The translations under genes and the position numbers were made by a program. The notes beneath the pieces are model-generated. The model had not been told where the DNA came from. It made no database searches and saw nothing but the letters and a program-made list of their open reading frames with translations. A stretch of DNA of 38,710 nucleotides, taken from contig JARKPC010000033.1 in NCBI GenBank assembly GCA_029975435.1, forward strand, positions 1 through 38,710, in the 5' to 3' direction. This DNA comes from Propionivibrio sp. (GTDB lineage Bacteria; Pseudomonadota; Gammaproteobacteria; Burkholderiales; Rhodocyclaceae). Of the stretch, positions 1 to 7,635 are shown piece by piece. Position 1 is the stretch's first letter. Each line of letters starts with the position of its first letter.

Positions 1-145
1 CGTCATCAGCACCGTCGGCAAGATGCCCATGAACAAGGTCGTCTGGGGCGTCTGGCCCTTCCTCCTCGCCGAAACCGGCGTCATGGCCCTGCTCATCGTC
101 TTCCCCGATATCGTCCTCCTGCCGCTTAAGTGGATGACGCGGTGA
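1..145 (+). CDS. TRAP transporter large permease (DctM type), C-terminal fragment
   Basis: The window opens inside this gene. The reading frame that ends with TGA at 143-145 encodes about 47 residues, including a hydrophobic helix (WPFLLAETGVMALLIVFPDI) and a short basic tail ending KWMTR. This resembles the last transmembrane segment of DctM-type TRAP permeases, which import carboxylates with an extracytoplasmic binding protein and a small permease. The rest of the system must lie left of the window. The 3' end overlaps the stop of the convergent symporter gene by 20 bases. The family call rests on a short tail only. Confidence 0.6.
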   Translation, partial: VISTVGKMPMNKVVWGVWPFLLAETGVMALLIVFPDIVLLPLKWMTR

Positions 146-1142
146 CGGCGGGCTCTCGCCGCGCATAGCGCGCGGCGAGCAGCGAGCAGACGAAGAGCTG
201 CAACTGGTGGTAGAACATGATCGGCAGGACGATCAGGCCGAGCGAGGGGTTTGCCCCGAACAGCAGCGCGGCCATCGGCACGCCGGAGGCGAGCGTTTTC
301 TTGGAACCGCAGAAGACGATGGTGATCTCGTCCTCGACATTGAACCCGAGCCGCCGCGCCAGTGCCGTAGAAAGCCCCAGGACGACCGCGAGCAGTACCG
401 CCGCGCCGATCAGCGTGGCGACGATGATCTCGATGCCGTGGTTGCGCCACAGGCCCGCCGCCACCGAGTCGCAGAAGGCGGCGAACACCAGCATCAGGAT
501 CACCAGCTTGTCGAGCTTGCCGGTCACCGCCTTGTAGCGGTTGAACCAGCCGAACAGCAGCGGCCGCAGCAACTGCCCGACGACGAGCGGCAACAGGAGC
601 ATGCGCGCGATGCCGAGGATCGTGTCGAGCAGCGGCAAGTCCGTCGCCCCGTGGGCGTCGGCCATCAGATTGACGAGCAGCGGGGTCATCAGAATGCCGA
701 TCAGGCTCGACAGCGTGGCGTTGAAAATGGCGGCCGGCACGTTGCCGCGCGCCATGCCGGTCATCGCCACCGACGACGTGATCGTGGAGGGCAGGACGCA
801 CAGGTAAAGGAAACCCATCATCAACGCCGGCGGGATGAAGCTCCCGAAGAGCGCGCGGAAGGGATAGAAGAGCAGGGGAAAAACGGCGAAGGTCAGCGCC
901 TGCACGATGACATGCACCGGCCAGCGCAGCAGCCCGGCCTTGAAGCTTTCCAGTGAAATCGTGAGGCCATGCAGGAAGAATACGATGGCCACGCCGATAT
1001 CCACGGCCTTTTCCATGTGCAGCCAGCCACCGCTCTTGCCGGCTTCGGGAAAGAACGACGCGAGCAGCACGGCGGTCAGCATGCCGAGCAGGAACCAGTC
1101 ACGGGACAGGCGGCGGAACGCGCCGGATAGCAGCGAAAGCAT
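126..1142 (-). CDS. SBF-like (bile acid:sodium symporter family) membrane transporter, YfeH type
   Basis: This is an inner-membrane protein of 338 residues when started at the ATG at 1142 (MLSLLSGAFRRLSRDWFLLG). It has about ten hydrophobic segments. Signature stretches of the PF13593/SBF-like family include VFFLHGLTISLESFKAGLLRW, a PSTITSSVAMTGMARGN loop and an FCGSKKTLASGVPMA loop near the C-terminus. The substrate is unknown; family members are sodium-coupled organic-anion carriers. The frame stays open upstream to about 1220, but the extra residues are not hydrophobic and run into the regulatory region, so 1142 is preferred. It is divergent from the AraC-type regulator at 1270, which is a likely controller. 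Its end overlaps the preceding TRAP gene by 20 bases. Confidence 0.85.
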   Translation of the reverse strand: MLSLLSGAFRRLSRDWFLLGMLTAVLLASFFPEAGKSGGWLHMEKAVDIGVAIVFFLHGLTISLESFKAGLLRWPVHVIVQALTFAVFPLLFYPFRALFGSFIPPALMMGFLYLCVLPSTITSSVAMTGMARGNVPAAIFNATLSSLIGILMTPLLVNLMADAHGATDLPLLDTILGIARMLLLPLVVGQLLRPLLFGWFNRYKAVTGKLDKLVILMLVFAAFCDSVAAGLWRNHGIEIIVATLIGAAVLLAVVLGLSTALARRLGFNVEDEITIVFCGSKKTLASGVPMAALLFGANPSLGLIVLPIMFYHQLQLFVCSLLAARYARREPAVTASST

Positions 1143-1212
1143 GGGCAACTCCGTGGAAACGTAAAGCCGGAAACGTATGGCACTCTTGCCGAGGTGCGGG
1201 TATTGCACTATA

Positions 1213-1240
1213 AACGGCAAAGGAATTGCCGACTGCCGTT
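1213..1240. promoter_or_regulatory. Inverted repeats between symporter and AraC regulator genes
   Basis: In the 127-base divergent gap, AACGGCA (1213-1219) is mirrored by TGCCGTT (1234-1240). Nested in it, GGCAA (1216-1220) is mirrored by TTGCC (1226-1230) with a 5-base spacer. Symmetric sites between a regulator and its divergent target are typical operator positions. That the AraC protein binds here is inferred. Confidence 0.4.
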
Positions 1241-1269
1241 AATCCGCCGTTCAATATCGCCAACCAGCC

Positions 1270-2064
1270 ATGACCAGACCCCGGCCGTCCCCATTGCGCT
1301 CCGAGCGTTCGCTGCCGGCGCTCGACGCGTTGCCGCGGCCGCTGTTCGCCCGCGTCGAGTCGCTTTCGGCCGGTACGTTCAGCGCTGTGCATCGGCACGT
1401 GTGGGGGCAACTCTCCTACGCCATCGAAGGGGTGCTCGACATCCGTACGCCGGCCGGCAACTACGTGGCCTTGCCGCAGTGCGCCGTGTGGATTCCGGCC
1501 GGCCTGGAGCATCAGGTGATCAATCTCGGGCAGGTCGAGATGCGCAGTTTCTATCTCGATCCGGTGCTTTTCCCCTTGGGCGGCGATCGCTGCCGGGTGC
1601 TGCACGTGTCCCTGCTGGTGCGCGAACTGATCAAGGCGGCGAGCGCACTGCCACCCGATTACCCGCTCGACGGGCCTGAGGCCCGGCTGGTGCAGGTGCT
1701 GGCGGACCAGCTTGACGCCCAGCCGGAGGCAGCCTTCTCACTGGCATTGCCGCGCGACAAGCGCCTGCAGGCCATTTACGGCGCCCTGCTGGAATCGCCG
1801 GGCGACCGGCGGACACTGGCGCAATGGGCCGGGCAGGCGGCGGCCTCCGAGCGTACCCTGGCGCGGCTGTTCCGGCGGGAAACGGGCATGCCGTTTCGCG
1901 TCTGGCGCCAGCGCTTGCGTCTGATGCTGTCGCTCGGCGGGCTCGAAGCCGGACACCCGGTGACGCGTGTCGCGCTCGACTACGGCTACGATTCGCCTTC
2001 GGCGTACATCGCGGCGTTTCGCGCCCTCTTCGGGCGCACGCCGGGCGAACTGGAAAGGCGCTGA
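1270..2064 (+). CDS. AraC-family transcriptional regulator with N-terminal cupin domain
   Basis: A 264-residue regulator. Residues about 25-100 form a cupin-like sensing domain (HRHVWGQLSYAIEGVLDI and IPAGLEHQV are typical strands). Residues about 165-262 carry two AraC helix-turn-helix units, with ASERTLARLFRRETGMPF in the first and the usual GYDSPSAYIAAFRALFGRTP in the second. Cupin-AraC proteins of this size commonly control a neighbouring transporter gene, and the divergent SBF-like symporter is the obvious candidate. The stop codon at 2064 is one base from the stop of the convergent DASS transporter gene. The ligand is unknown. Confidence 0.9.
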   Translation: MTRPRPSPLRSERSLPALDALPRPLFARVESLSAGTFSAVHRHVWGQLSYAIEGVLDIRTPAGNYVALPQCAVWIPAGLEHQVINLGQVEMRSFYLDPVLFPLGGDRCRVLHVSLLVRELIKAASALPPDYPLDGPEARLVQVLADQLDAQPEAAFSLALPRDKRLQAIYGALLESPGDRRTLAQWAGQAAASERTLARLFRRETGMPFRVWRQRLRLMLSLGGLEAGHPVTRVALDYGYDSPSAYIAAFRALFGRTPGELERR

Positions 2065-2065
2065 T

Positions 2066-3472
2066 TCAAAGCCAGCCCAGCAGCTTCCACCACAGGTAGT
2101 CGAGCGGGAGCAGCACGACGAAGGTGATCAGTGCCAGCGGCAGCGTGATTTTCAGCAGGTGGCCCAGCTTTTCGCCGGAAAGTTGCATCGCGACGATCAG
2201 CGGGCCGACCTGATAGGGAAACAGCACCGTCGAGAACCCGATGACCTGCGTCATCAACACGGCCGGCAGAGTGAAGCCCGACGCTTTGGCCAGATCCGGC
2301 GCCATCGGCGTCAATACGGTCGGCACGCCGGGAATCGTGGTCACGATGCCGGTCAGCGTGGACATCGCCGAGAGGGAGAAAAAGTTCAGCGCCTCCCGGC
2401 CGGGCGACAGGGGCAGGATCTGTTCGAGGGTGTGCCCGACCAGCCTCCCCAGCCCCGAGGCGTTGACCACGGCGCCGAGTCCGAGCGCCGCGGCGACGAA
2501 AAGCACCATTCCGAAATCGACCGCGGCGTTGAAGGATTTCGGCGCGACGACCCCGAAGCGGGGCAGCAGGAGAATGACCGCCGTGGCGATCCCGATCCAG
2601 GCCGGGTTGATGCCGTGCAGGCTGTCCGTCATCCACAGCGCCAGGGTGGCCAGCAGGATCATGGCAACACGGCCCTGGGCGCCGGAGTCGGCCGGTTTTT
2701 CTCCGGTCGCCGCCGCGGTGGCGGATCCAACCTGTGCATTCCGCGGATCAATCCTCGCCGGGAACATCACCAACACCAGGCCGATCATCAGCGCCGATTT
2801 GAGGATGCCGAGGACCGGGAAGTGCAGCAGCAGGTAATCCGTGTAGCCGAAACTCGTGCGGTGCAGCGTTTCGCTGGCGCCGGCCAGAATCATGTTCGGA
2901 ATGTTCGCCGGCAGGATGGCGAAGCTCGGCATGTTGCAGGCCATGGCCAGCGTGGCGGCGATGCCGATCCGTCCGTTCGAGCCTTTGCCGAAACCCACAC
3001 GGTCGGCCAGTGCCATGCCGACCGGGACCAACACTACGGCACGGCCGACGGACGAAGGCATGACGAAACCCAGGGCCGCCGAGGCCAGCGTCAGGCCCCC
3101 GATCATCCGCGCGTAGCTTCCGGCGAGCAGCGGGGCGAGCACAGAGGCCATGCGTTGTCCGAGGCCCGATGTCGTGATCGCCGCGCCGATGATGAATCCG
3201 GAGACGATCAGCCACACGGCGGCGGAGCCGAAGCCGGAGAAAACGAGATCGGGTCGGGCGAGACCGAAGATCAGGATCAGCCCGAAGAAAATCAGGCTGG
3301 TCAGGTACGGCGGCAACGCGCCGGTGCTCCAGAGCGCCAGCGTGACCAGGACGACGGCCGCGCTGCGCGCCGCGAGCGGGTTGGCCGCGGCGAGCGGCCC
3401 CAGCGCCAGCCAGAGCGCGATGGCGAGCGCGGTCGCGACGATCAGATGCCTTGGGGAGAATGAGGTTTTCAT
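2066..3472 (-). CDS. DASS/SLC13-family anion:sodium symporter
   Basis: A 468-residue inner-membrane transporter starting MKTSFSPRHL at 3472. It has about 11-12 hydrophobic segments and DASS-type features: GALPPYLTSLIFFGLILIFG early, a LGFVMPSSVGRAVVLVPVGMA segment holding a polar re-entrant-loop motif, PANIPNMILAGASE, and a second inverted half with GIVTTIPGVPTVLTPMAPDLA. Members carry di- and tricarboxylates, sulfate or related anions with Na+. The exact substrate cannot be read from sequence. It lies 137 bases downstream of the SDR gene on the same strand, with a strong hairpin between, so it may be transcribed partly or separately. No clear ribosome-binding site precedes the ATG. Confidence 0.85.
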   Translation of the reverse strand: MKTSFSPRHLIVATALAIALWLALGPLAAANPLAARSAAVVLVTLALWSTGALPPYLTSLIFFGLILIFGLARPDLVFSGFGSAAVWLIVSGFIIGAAITTSGLGQRMASVLAPLLAGSYARMIGGLTLASAALGFVMPSSVGRAVVLVPVGMALADRVGFGKGSNGRIGIAATLAMACNMPSFAILPANIPNMILAGASETLHRTSFGYTDYLLLHFPVLGILKSALMIGLVLVMFPARIDPRNAQVGSATAAATGEKPADSGAQGRVAMILLATLALWMTDSLHGINPAWIGIATAVILLLPRFGVVAPKSFNAAVDFGMVLFVAAALGLGAVVNASGLGRLVGHTLEQILPLSPGREALNFFSLSAMSTLTGIVTTIPGVPTVLTPMAPDLAKASGFTLPAVLMTQVIGFSTVLFPYQVGPLIVAMQLSGEKLGHLLKITLPLALITFVVLLPLDYLWWKLLGWL

Positions 3473-3573
3473 GGGCGTTTTGGCCGTTCCGTAAACGGGC
3501 CGATCTGCGGGGCGAATTCCTCGAGCGGCGGGAGATCGCGTCTCTTGAGGATCGCTTTCCCGGACAGCGTCAG

Positions 3574-3597
3574 GCTGCCGGCGATCCGGCCGGCAGC
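3574..3597. terminator. Strong hairpin between SDR and DASS genes
   Basis: GCTGCCGGC (3574-3582) pairs perfectly with GCCGGCAGC (3589-3597) around a 6-base loop, 12 bases past the SDR stop. There is no T-run on either strand, so it is not a classical intrinsic terminator. It could stabilise the fbp-SDR transcript end or reduce read-through. Confidence 0.45.
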
Positions 3598-3609
3598 GAC
3601 AGACCGCGT

Positions 3610-4407
3610 CTAGACCACCATCGGCGTGACCGCTCCGTCCATCGACACGATGGCGCCGGAGATGTAGCTGGCTTTCGGTGAGCAGAGGAACACGACTGCG
3701 TTGGCGATCTCCTCGGGCTCGGCGACACGGCCGAGCGGCAGGCCGGAACTGGTCTTGGCCAAGGCGTCCTCGAAGCTGATGCGCTGCGTGCGTGCCTCGA
3801 CTTCCAGCCCGGCCTGCATCCGTTCCGTTCGCGTCGTGCCGGGGTTGATGGCGTTGACGCGGATTCCGCGCGGACCATAGCCCGCCGCCAGCCCGGCGCT
3901 GATCAGCATCAGGGCGGCGTTCGCTGCCCCGCCGGGCAGATGGACGGGCTTTGCGATCTTGCCGCCGCTGCCGACAACGTTGAGGATCACGCCCGAACCG
4001 CGAGCCGCCATGCGCTTGATCACCGGATCGATCAGGTGGATGTAGGTGAAATATTTGGCGTCCATCGCCTCGCGCCAGTGCTGCGGCGTCAGTTCGTCGG
4101 GCGGCGTCCGCTTGGCGGCGCCGGCGCAGTTGACCAGGATGTCGATCGGCGCGACGTGCTCCGCGTGGTCGACGACCATGGCGGCCTTCTCGGCGTCGCG
4201 CAGATTGGCCGGGAACAGCGCAATTCGCGCTTCCGCGCCCGGAAAGTCGCCGAGCAGCGACGACCGGGCCGATTCGAGGTGGCCGAGGTCGCGCGAAACC
4301 AGCGAAACCCGCGCGCCCTCCGCGAGAAAACCCTTGGCGCAGGCCAGGCCGATGCCCTTGCTGCCGCCGCTGATCAGGACGTGTTTGCCGTCGAGTTGAA
4401 GGTCCAT
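3610..4407 (-). CDS. Short-chain dehydrogenase/reductase (SDR) family protein with non-canonical active site
   Basis: A 265-residue Rossmann protein. It has the nucleotide-binding motif ISGGSKGIGLACAKGF near residue 15, the structural VNCAG motif, and the IRVNAINPG and C-terminal EEIANAVVFLCSPKASYISGA segments typical of classical SDRs. The catalytic strand and helix are unusual. Where classical SDRs have NxSS and YxxxK, this protein reads NVVGSGGKIAKP and LPGGAANAAL, so the Tyr is replaced by Gly and the Lys by Asn. It may bind a cofactor or ligand without normal dehydrogenase chemistry, or use another mechanism. The start is the ATG at 4407 (MDLQLDGKHV), preceded by AGGA; a TTG two codons upstream is less likely. 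It follows fbp by 8 bases, so the two are probably cotranscribed. Confidence 0.85.
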   Translation of the reverse strand: MDLQLDGKHVLISGGSKGIGLACAKGFLAEGARVSLVSRDLGHLESARSSLLGDFPGAEARIALFPANLRDAEKAAMVVDHAEHVAPIDILVNCAGAAKRTPPDELTPQHWREAMDAKYFTYIHLIDPVIKRMAARGSGVILNVVGSGGKIAKPVHLPGGAANAALMLISAGLAAGYGPRGIRVNAINPGTTRTERMQAGLEVEARTQRISFEDALAKTSSGLPLGRVAEPEEIANAVVFLCSPKASYISGAIVSMDGAVTPMVV

Positions 4408-4415
4408 TGGCAATC

Positions 4416-6380
4416 CTAAACGTTGTGTTCCTTGATCGCCCCCTCGCGGTAGGCGTGCAGCAATGCTTCGAGGTCACCGATCTGGTTCTGGATTTCCTTG
4501 CCGCGGTCGGTGTCCTTGACGCGCAGACGGTGCGGGTGCGTGTGGATGATCTCGGTCTCGCTGTCGATGTCGATCTCCTCGGATACCGCCTTCTGTGTCG
4601 ACTCGAACGGCTGGTGTGCCGCGAGCAGCAGTCCGCGCGAGTTGGAGATCAGCGTATAGCCGGCGATGCCCGTTTCCTTCTGGTAAGCGCGGGAGAACCC
4701 GCCGTCGATGACAATGAGCTTGCCGTTGGCCTTGATCGGCCGTTCGCCCTTGGCCACCTTGACCGGGACGTGGCCGTTGATGATGCAGCCCTTTTCCGGG
4801 TCGAGCCCGAACTCGGTGAGGATCTTGCGCGCGTTCTCCTCGGTGTCGCGCAGGGTGTAGTAGGGGTTGCGCTTCTCCACGTGGGTCGCTTTGTCGGCAA
4901 GGAAGTAGCGTTCGAAAGTGGCCATCTTCTCCTTGCCGAACAGCGGCGATTGGGGGGCGCACCACAGGAACCACATGGCATCCATGCCGTATTGCTTGAT
5001 CGCCGGATTGTCCGTGGCGAAATAGCCCTGGCGCGCCAGGCGGTCGACGCGGTCCAGGAACGCCTTGCCGGCGAACGCCTTGCCGTCGACGTTGAAGGCG
5101 CGGAACTCGCCGTCGTCGTCCATGGCGATGCAGCCGTGATAGAGCAGGTTGCCGTCGTGGATCAGGTAGATGCTGCCGTTGGAGAACAGGAAGCGCGCAT
5201 GCTGCTGGAGCCGCTGGCTGTTGACGAAGGAGAGCTTGAGCTTTTCCATGACCGCCTGTTCTTCCTCGGTCAGCACATCCGGATTCTTCGGGTCGATCGT
5301 CGGGAACATCGTGTCGAGCAACGGGTACTCGGTGCCACCGATGTCGACGACCCCGCGTTCGTAGTCGACCTTGTCGAGCAGCAGCCTGTCTTCCATGTGG
5401 TAGTGCGGGCGGCGCTTGATGATCTGGCTTTCCAGCTTGAACTGGATGACGGCCATGGCCTTCTGCATCTGCGCCATCAGCCGGACTTCCTGTTCGGTGA
5501 AATTGTCTTCCGGTGACACCTTGGGAATAAAGCGCTTGCACGGGTCGTTCTTGTAGGCTTCCAGCGCGAACGAGGCGAGCGGGATCAGACTGATGCCGTA
5601 ACCGTTTTCCATCGTTTCCAGGTTGCCGTAGCGCAGGCTGGTGCGGATGACGTTGGCGATGCAGGCTTCGCTGCCGGATGCTGCGCCCATCCACAGGATG
5701 TCGTGGTTACCCCACTGGATATCCACGTCGTGGTAGTCCATCAGCAGGTCCATGATGATGTGCGCGCCGGGGCCGCGATCGTAGATGTCGCCGATGACAT
5801 GCAGCCGTTCGACGGCGAGCCGGCGGATCAATGCGGCGATGGTGGTGATGAACGTCGGGGCGCTGCCGGTTGAGACGATGGTATCGATCTGGTTCTGGTA
5901 GTACACGGCCTTGAATTCCGAGCCGTCCTGGTCGTAGAGCAATTCTTCTATCGTTTCCGCCAGATCACCCGGGAGGAAACTGCGCACCGTCGAGCGCCGG
6001 TACTTGGCCGCCAGGCTGCGGCAGAACTTGACCAGGCGAACGATCTTCAGGCGGAACCATTCCTCCTTGTCATCGACTGTCTGCAGCATCAGCGGAATCT
6101 TGAGTTCCGGGTAGTAGATCAGCGTGGCCAGGTTGCGCCGTTCCGACTTGGACAGCGTGTTGCCGAACATTTCCTCGATCTGGCGCCAGATCGCCCCGGC
6201 GCCGTTGCGGATGACGTGGTTGAAGGCTTCATGCTCGCCGTGCACGTCGGACAGGAAATGCTCGGTTCCCTTGGGCAGCTGCAGCTGCGAAGAGAAATTG
6301 ATAACCGCTGTCGATGCCGCCTGGATGGTCGGGTACTTCTCGGACAGCAGTTGCAGGTATCTGAGAGATGGTTTTGGCAT
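4416..6380 (-). CDS. fbp: Fructose-1,6-bisphosphatase class III
   Basis: The protein has 654 residues, close to the length of the Firmicutes-type class III enzyme (PF06874). It hydrolyses fructose-1,6-bisphosphate to fructose-6-phosphate in gluconeogenesis. Metallophosphatase motifs are clear: SDVHGE near residues 44-49, GDIYDRG at about 197-203 and GNHD at about 224-227. Downstream NGHVPVKVAKGERPIKANGK resembles the family's later metal and substrate segment. The start MPKPSLRYLQ at 6380 fits the family N-terminus; the frame is open upstream but without homologous character. It is the first gene of a tight pair with the SDR gene. Most proteobacteria rely on class I or II enzymes, so a class III gene here is somewhat unusual. 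Confidence 0.95.
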   Translation of the reverse strand: MPKPSLRYLQLLSEKYPTIQAASTAVINFSSQLQLPKGTEHFLSDVHGEHEAFNHVIRNGAGAIWRQIEEMFGNTLSKSERRNLATLIYYPELKIPLMLQTVDDKEEWFRLKIVRLVKFCRSLAAKYRRSTVRSFLPGDLAETIEELLYDQDGSEFKAVYYQNQIDTIVSTGSAPTFITTIAALIRRLAVERLHVIGDIYDRGPGAHIIMDLLMDYHDVDIQWGNHDILWMGAASGSEACIANVIRTSLRYGNLETMENGYGISLIPLASFALEAYKNDPCKRFIPKVSPEDNFTEQEVRLMAQMQKAMAVIQFKLESQIIKRRPHYHMEDRLLLDKVDYERGVVDIGGTEYPLLDTMFPTIDPKNPDVLTEEEQAVMEKLKLSFVNSQRLQQHARFLFSNGSIYLIHDGNLLYHGCIAMDDDGEFRAFNVDGKAFAGKAFLDRVDRLARQGYFATDNPAIKQYGMDAMWFLWCAPQSPLFGKEKMATFERYFLADKATHVEKRNPYYTLRDTEENARKILTEFGLDPEKGCIINGHVPVKVAKGERPIKANGKLIVIDGGFSRAYQKETGIAGYTLISNSRGLLLAAHQPFESTQKAVSEEIDIDSETEIIHTHPHRLRVKDTDRGKEIQNQIGDLEALLHAYREGAIKEHNV

Positions 6381-6488
6381 GATGGACTCTTGTTCGAAGT
6401 TGTGTGGTGGCAGACAGGAGCGCGGCGATTTTGTTCCGGATGCAATCAAACAAGCGCAGTCCAAGTATCTCCGCGCATCCGGTCGGGG

Positions 6489-7427
6489 TCAATCCGTTTT
6501 CGGATGAGGATCGGCCGCGGTCGCGAGAGCAGAGCCGGCGGCTGCCGTGATCGCCCGCGTCAGCTCGTCGAGCAGAGGCGAATCGAGGTTCCAGCAGTGC
6601 CAGTACAGGTTGACCGGCAGCGCGGACGCCGGAGCCAGATTGACCAGCTGGCCTGTTTCCAGCAACGGGCGGACCAGCAACTCGGGAACTACGCTGGCGC
6701 CCCAGCCGGCAAGGACCGCCCGCACCTGGCCCTCGGAACTGGGGACGAAGCACTGCCGCAGGTTGATCTGCTTGACGCGGAATGCACGGCGGACGAATTC
6801 GGTCTGCAGGTCGTCCTTGCGATTGAAAGCGATGAAGGGAATCTGGCGCACGCTCTGTGGGGAGACGCCCGCCGGGCAGTATTTCTGCAGTGTCTGCGGG
6901 GTGGCGACCGCGACGTATTCCATTGCTCCCAGGGGGACAACCTTGCAGCCGCGCAGCGCCTGCGCCAGGGTGGTCACGCATCCCAGCACCTGTCCTTCGC
7001 GCAGCCAGTCCTGGGTGAAATCCTGGTCGTCGGCAATGATTTCCAGCGGCAGGCCGTCGCGCACCAGTTCGTCGAAGGCGGGTAGCGCCCAGGTGGCAAT
7101 GCTGTCGGCGTTGACGGCAATCGAGATGCGTTCCTGGTTGCGTGCACTGCTGCCCGTGCCCGGACTCAGCTTGCGCAGATCGACTTCCAGGTCGGTGTGC
7201 AGGAGGCGCATCTGCATGGCGTGGCGCAGCAGGATTCGGCCGGCGGGCGTCGCCCGCAGCGGCCGGCCGCGCACGATGAGCACGGTGCCGGCCTGCGTTT
7301 CCAGCGAATGCAGCCGTTGCGACACGGCCGACTGGGTGATCGACAGGCGCTTGGCCGCGCGTTCGAAACCGCCTTCTTCGACGATGGCGGCCAGGCATTC
7401 GAGCAGGTCGGGGGTGAAGGGTGTCAT
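6489..7427 (-). CDS. argP: LysR-family regulator, ArgP type
   Basis: A 312-residue LysR regulator. The N-terminal winged helix-turn-helix occupies residues about 5-62 (ERAAKRLSITQSAVSQRLHSLE), followed by an effector-binding domain. The sequence style, with LLRHAMQMRLLHTDLEVDL and GWGASVVPELLVRPLLETGQLV, matches ArgP/IciA rather than generic LysR. In enterobacteria ArgP senses lysine and arginine and controls amino-acid export and lysine metabolism. Here it is divergent from an AgcS alanine/glycine symporter gene, with 208 bases between the starts, so local control of amino-acid transport is likely but inferred. It is on the same strand as fbp, 108 bases upstream of it. Confidence 0.85.
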   Translation of the reverse strand: MTPFTPDLLECLAAIVEEGGFERAAKRLSITQSAVSQRLHSLETQAGTVLIVRGRPLRATPAGRILLRHAMQMRLLHTDLEVDLRKLSPGTGSSARNQERISIAVNADSIATWALPAFDELVRDGLPLEIIADDQDFTQDWLREGQVLGCVTTLAQALRGCKVVPLGAMEYVAVATPQTLQKYCPAGVSPQSVRQIPFIAFNRKDDLQTEFVRRAFRVKQINLRQCFVPSSEGQVRAVLAGWGASVVPELLVRPLLETGQLVNLAPASALPVNLYWHCWNLDSPLLDELTRAITAAAGSALATAADPHPKTD

Positions 7428-7530
7428 GGCTGGAAAATGCGGGGCGTCCGATGCGTTTGTTGTATTAGCGTTGCTTATGATTCATTCGGAATACTGATAA
7501 TTCGCTTGCTATCGGGTCGGGCTGTGTGGC

Positions 7531-7596
7531 TATACTTTTCGACTGTCTGGCGCACCGTAAAGCAAAACCATCAGAAATGCCAGACTAGGGGAGTCT
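7531..7596 (+). promoter_or_regulatory. Putative agcS promoter and leader hairpin in the argP-agcS gap
   Basis: In the 208-base divergent gap a TATACT (7531-7536) can serve as a -10 box for the symporter gene. The nearest -35-like TTGCTA (7506-7511) is poorly spaced at 19 bases, as expected for an activator-dependent promoter. Downstream, AGACT (7582-7586) and AGTCT (7592-7596) form a small hairpin exposing AGGGG in its loop, about 40 bases before the ATG. ArgP binding is inferred from position only. Confidence 0.35.
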
Positions 7597-7635
7597 CCGT
7601 CGCAGTTCAAACATACTCGTTAGGGGCAAATAACA

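Noticed and set aside
1967..3463. Long plus-strand open frame of about 500 codons opposite the DASS transporter
   Set aside because: Its translation is highly charged and low-complexity (rich in Arg, Gln, Gly, Asp), the usual antisense shadow of a GC-rich gene; the opposite strand encodes a clear membrane transporter.
7585..7635. Leader of agcS resembling a yybP-ykoY or glycine riboswitch (GGGGAGT, CAAACATACTCG, GGGGCAAA fragments)
   Set aside because: The fragments are too close together, the enclosing helices are absent, and the glycine riboswitch CTCTCAGG segment is missing. Only a 5-base hairpin is present.
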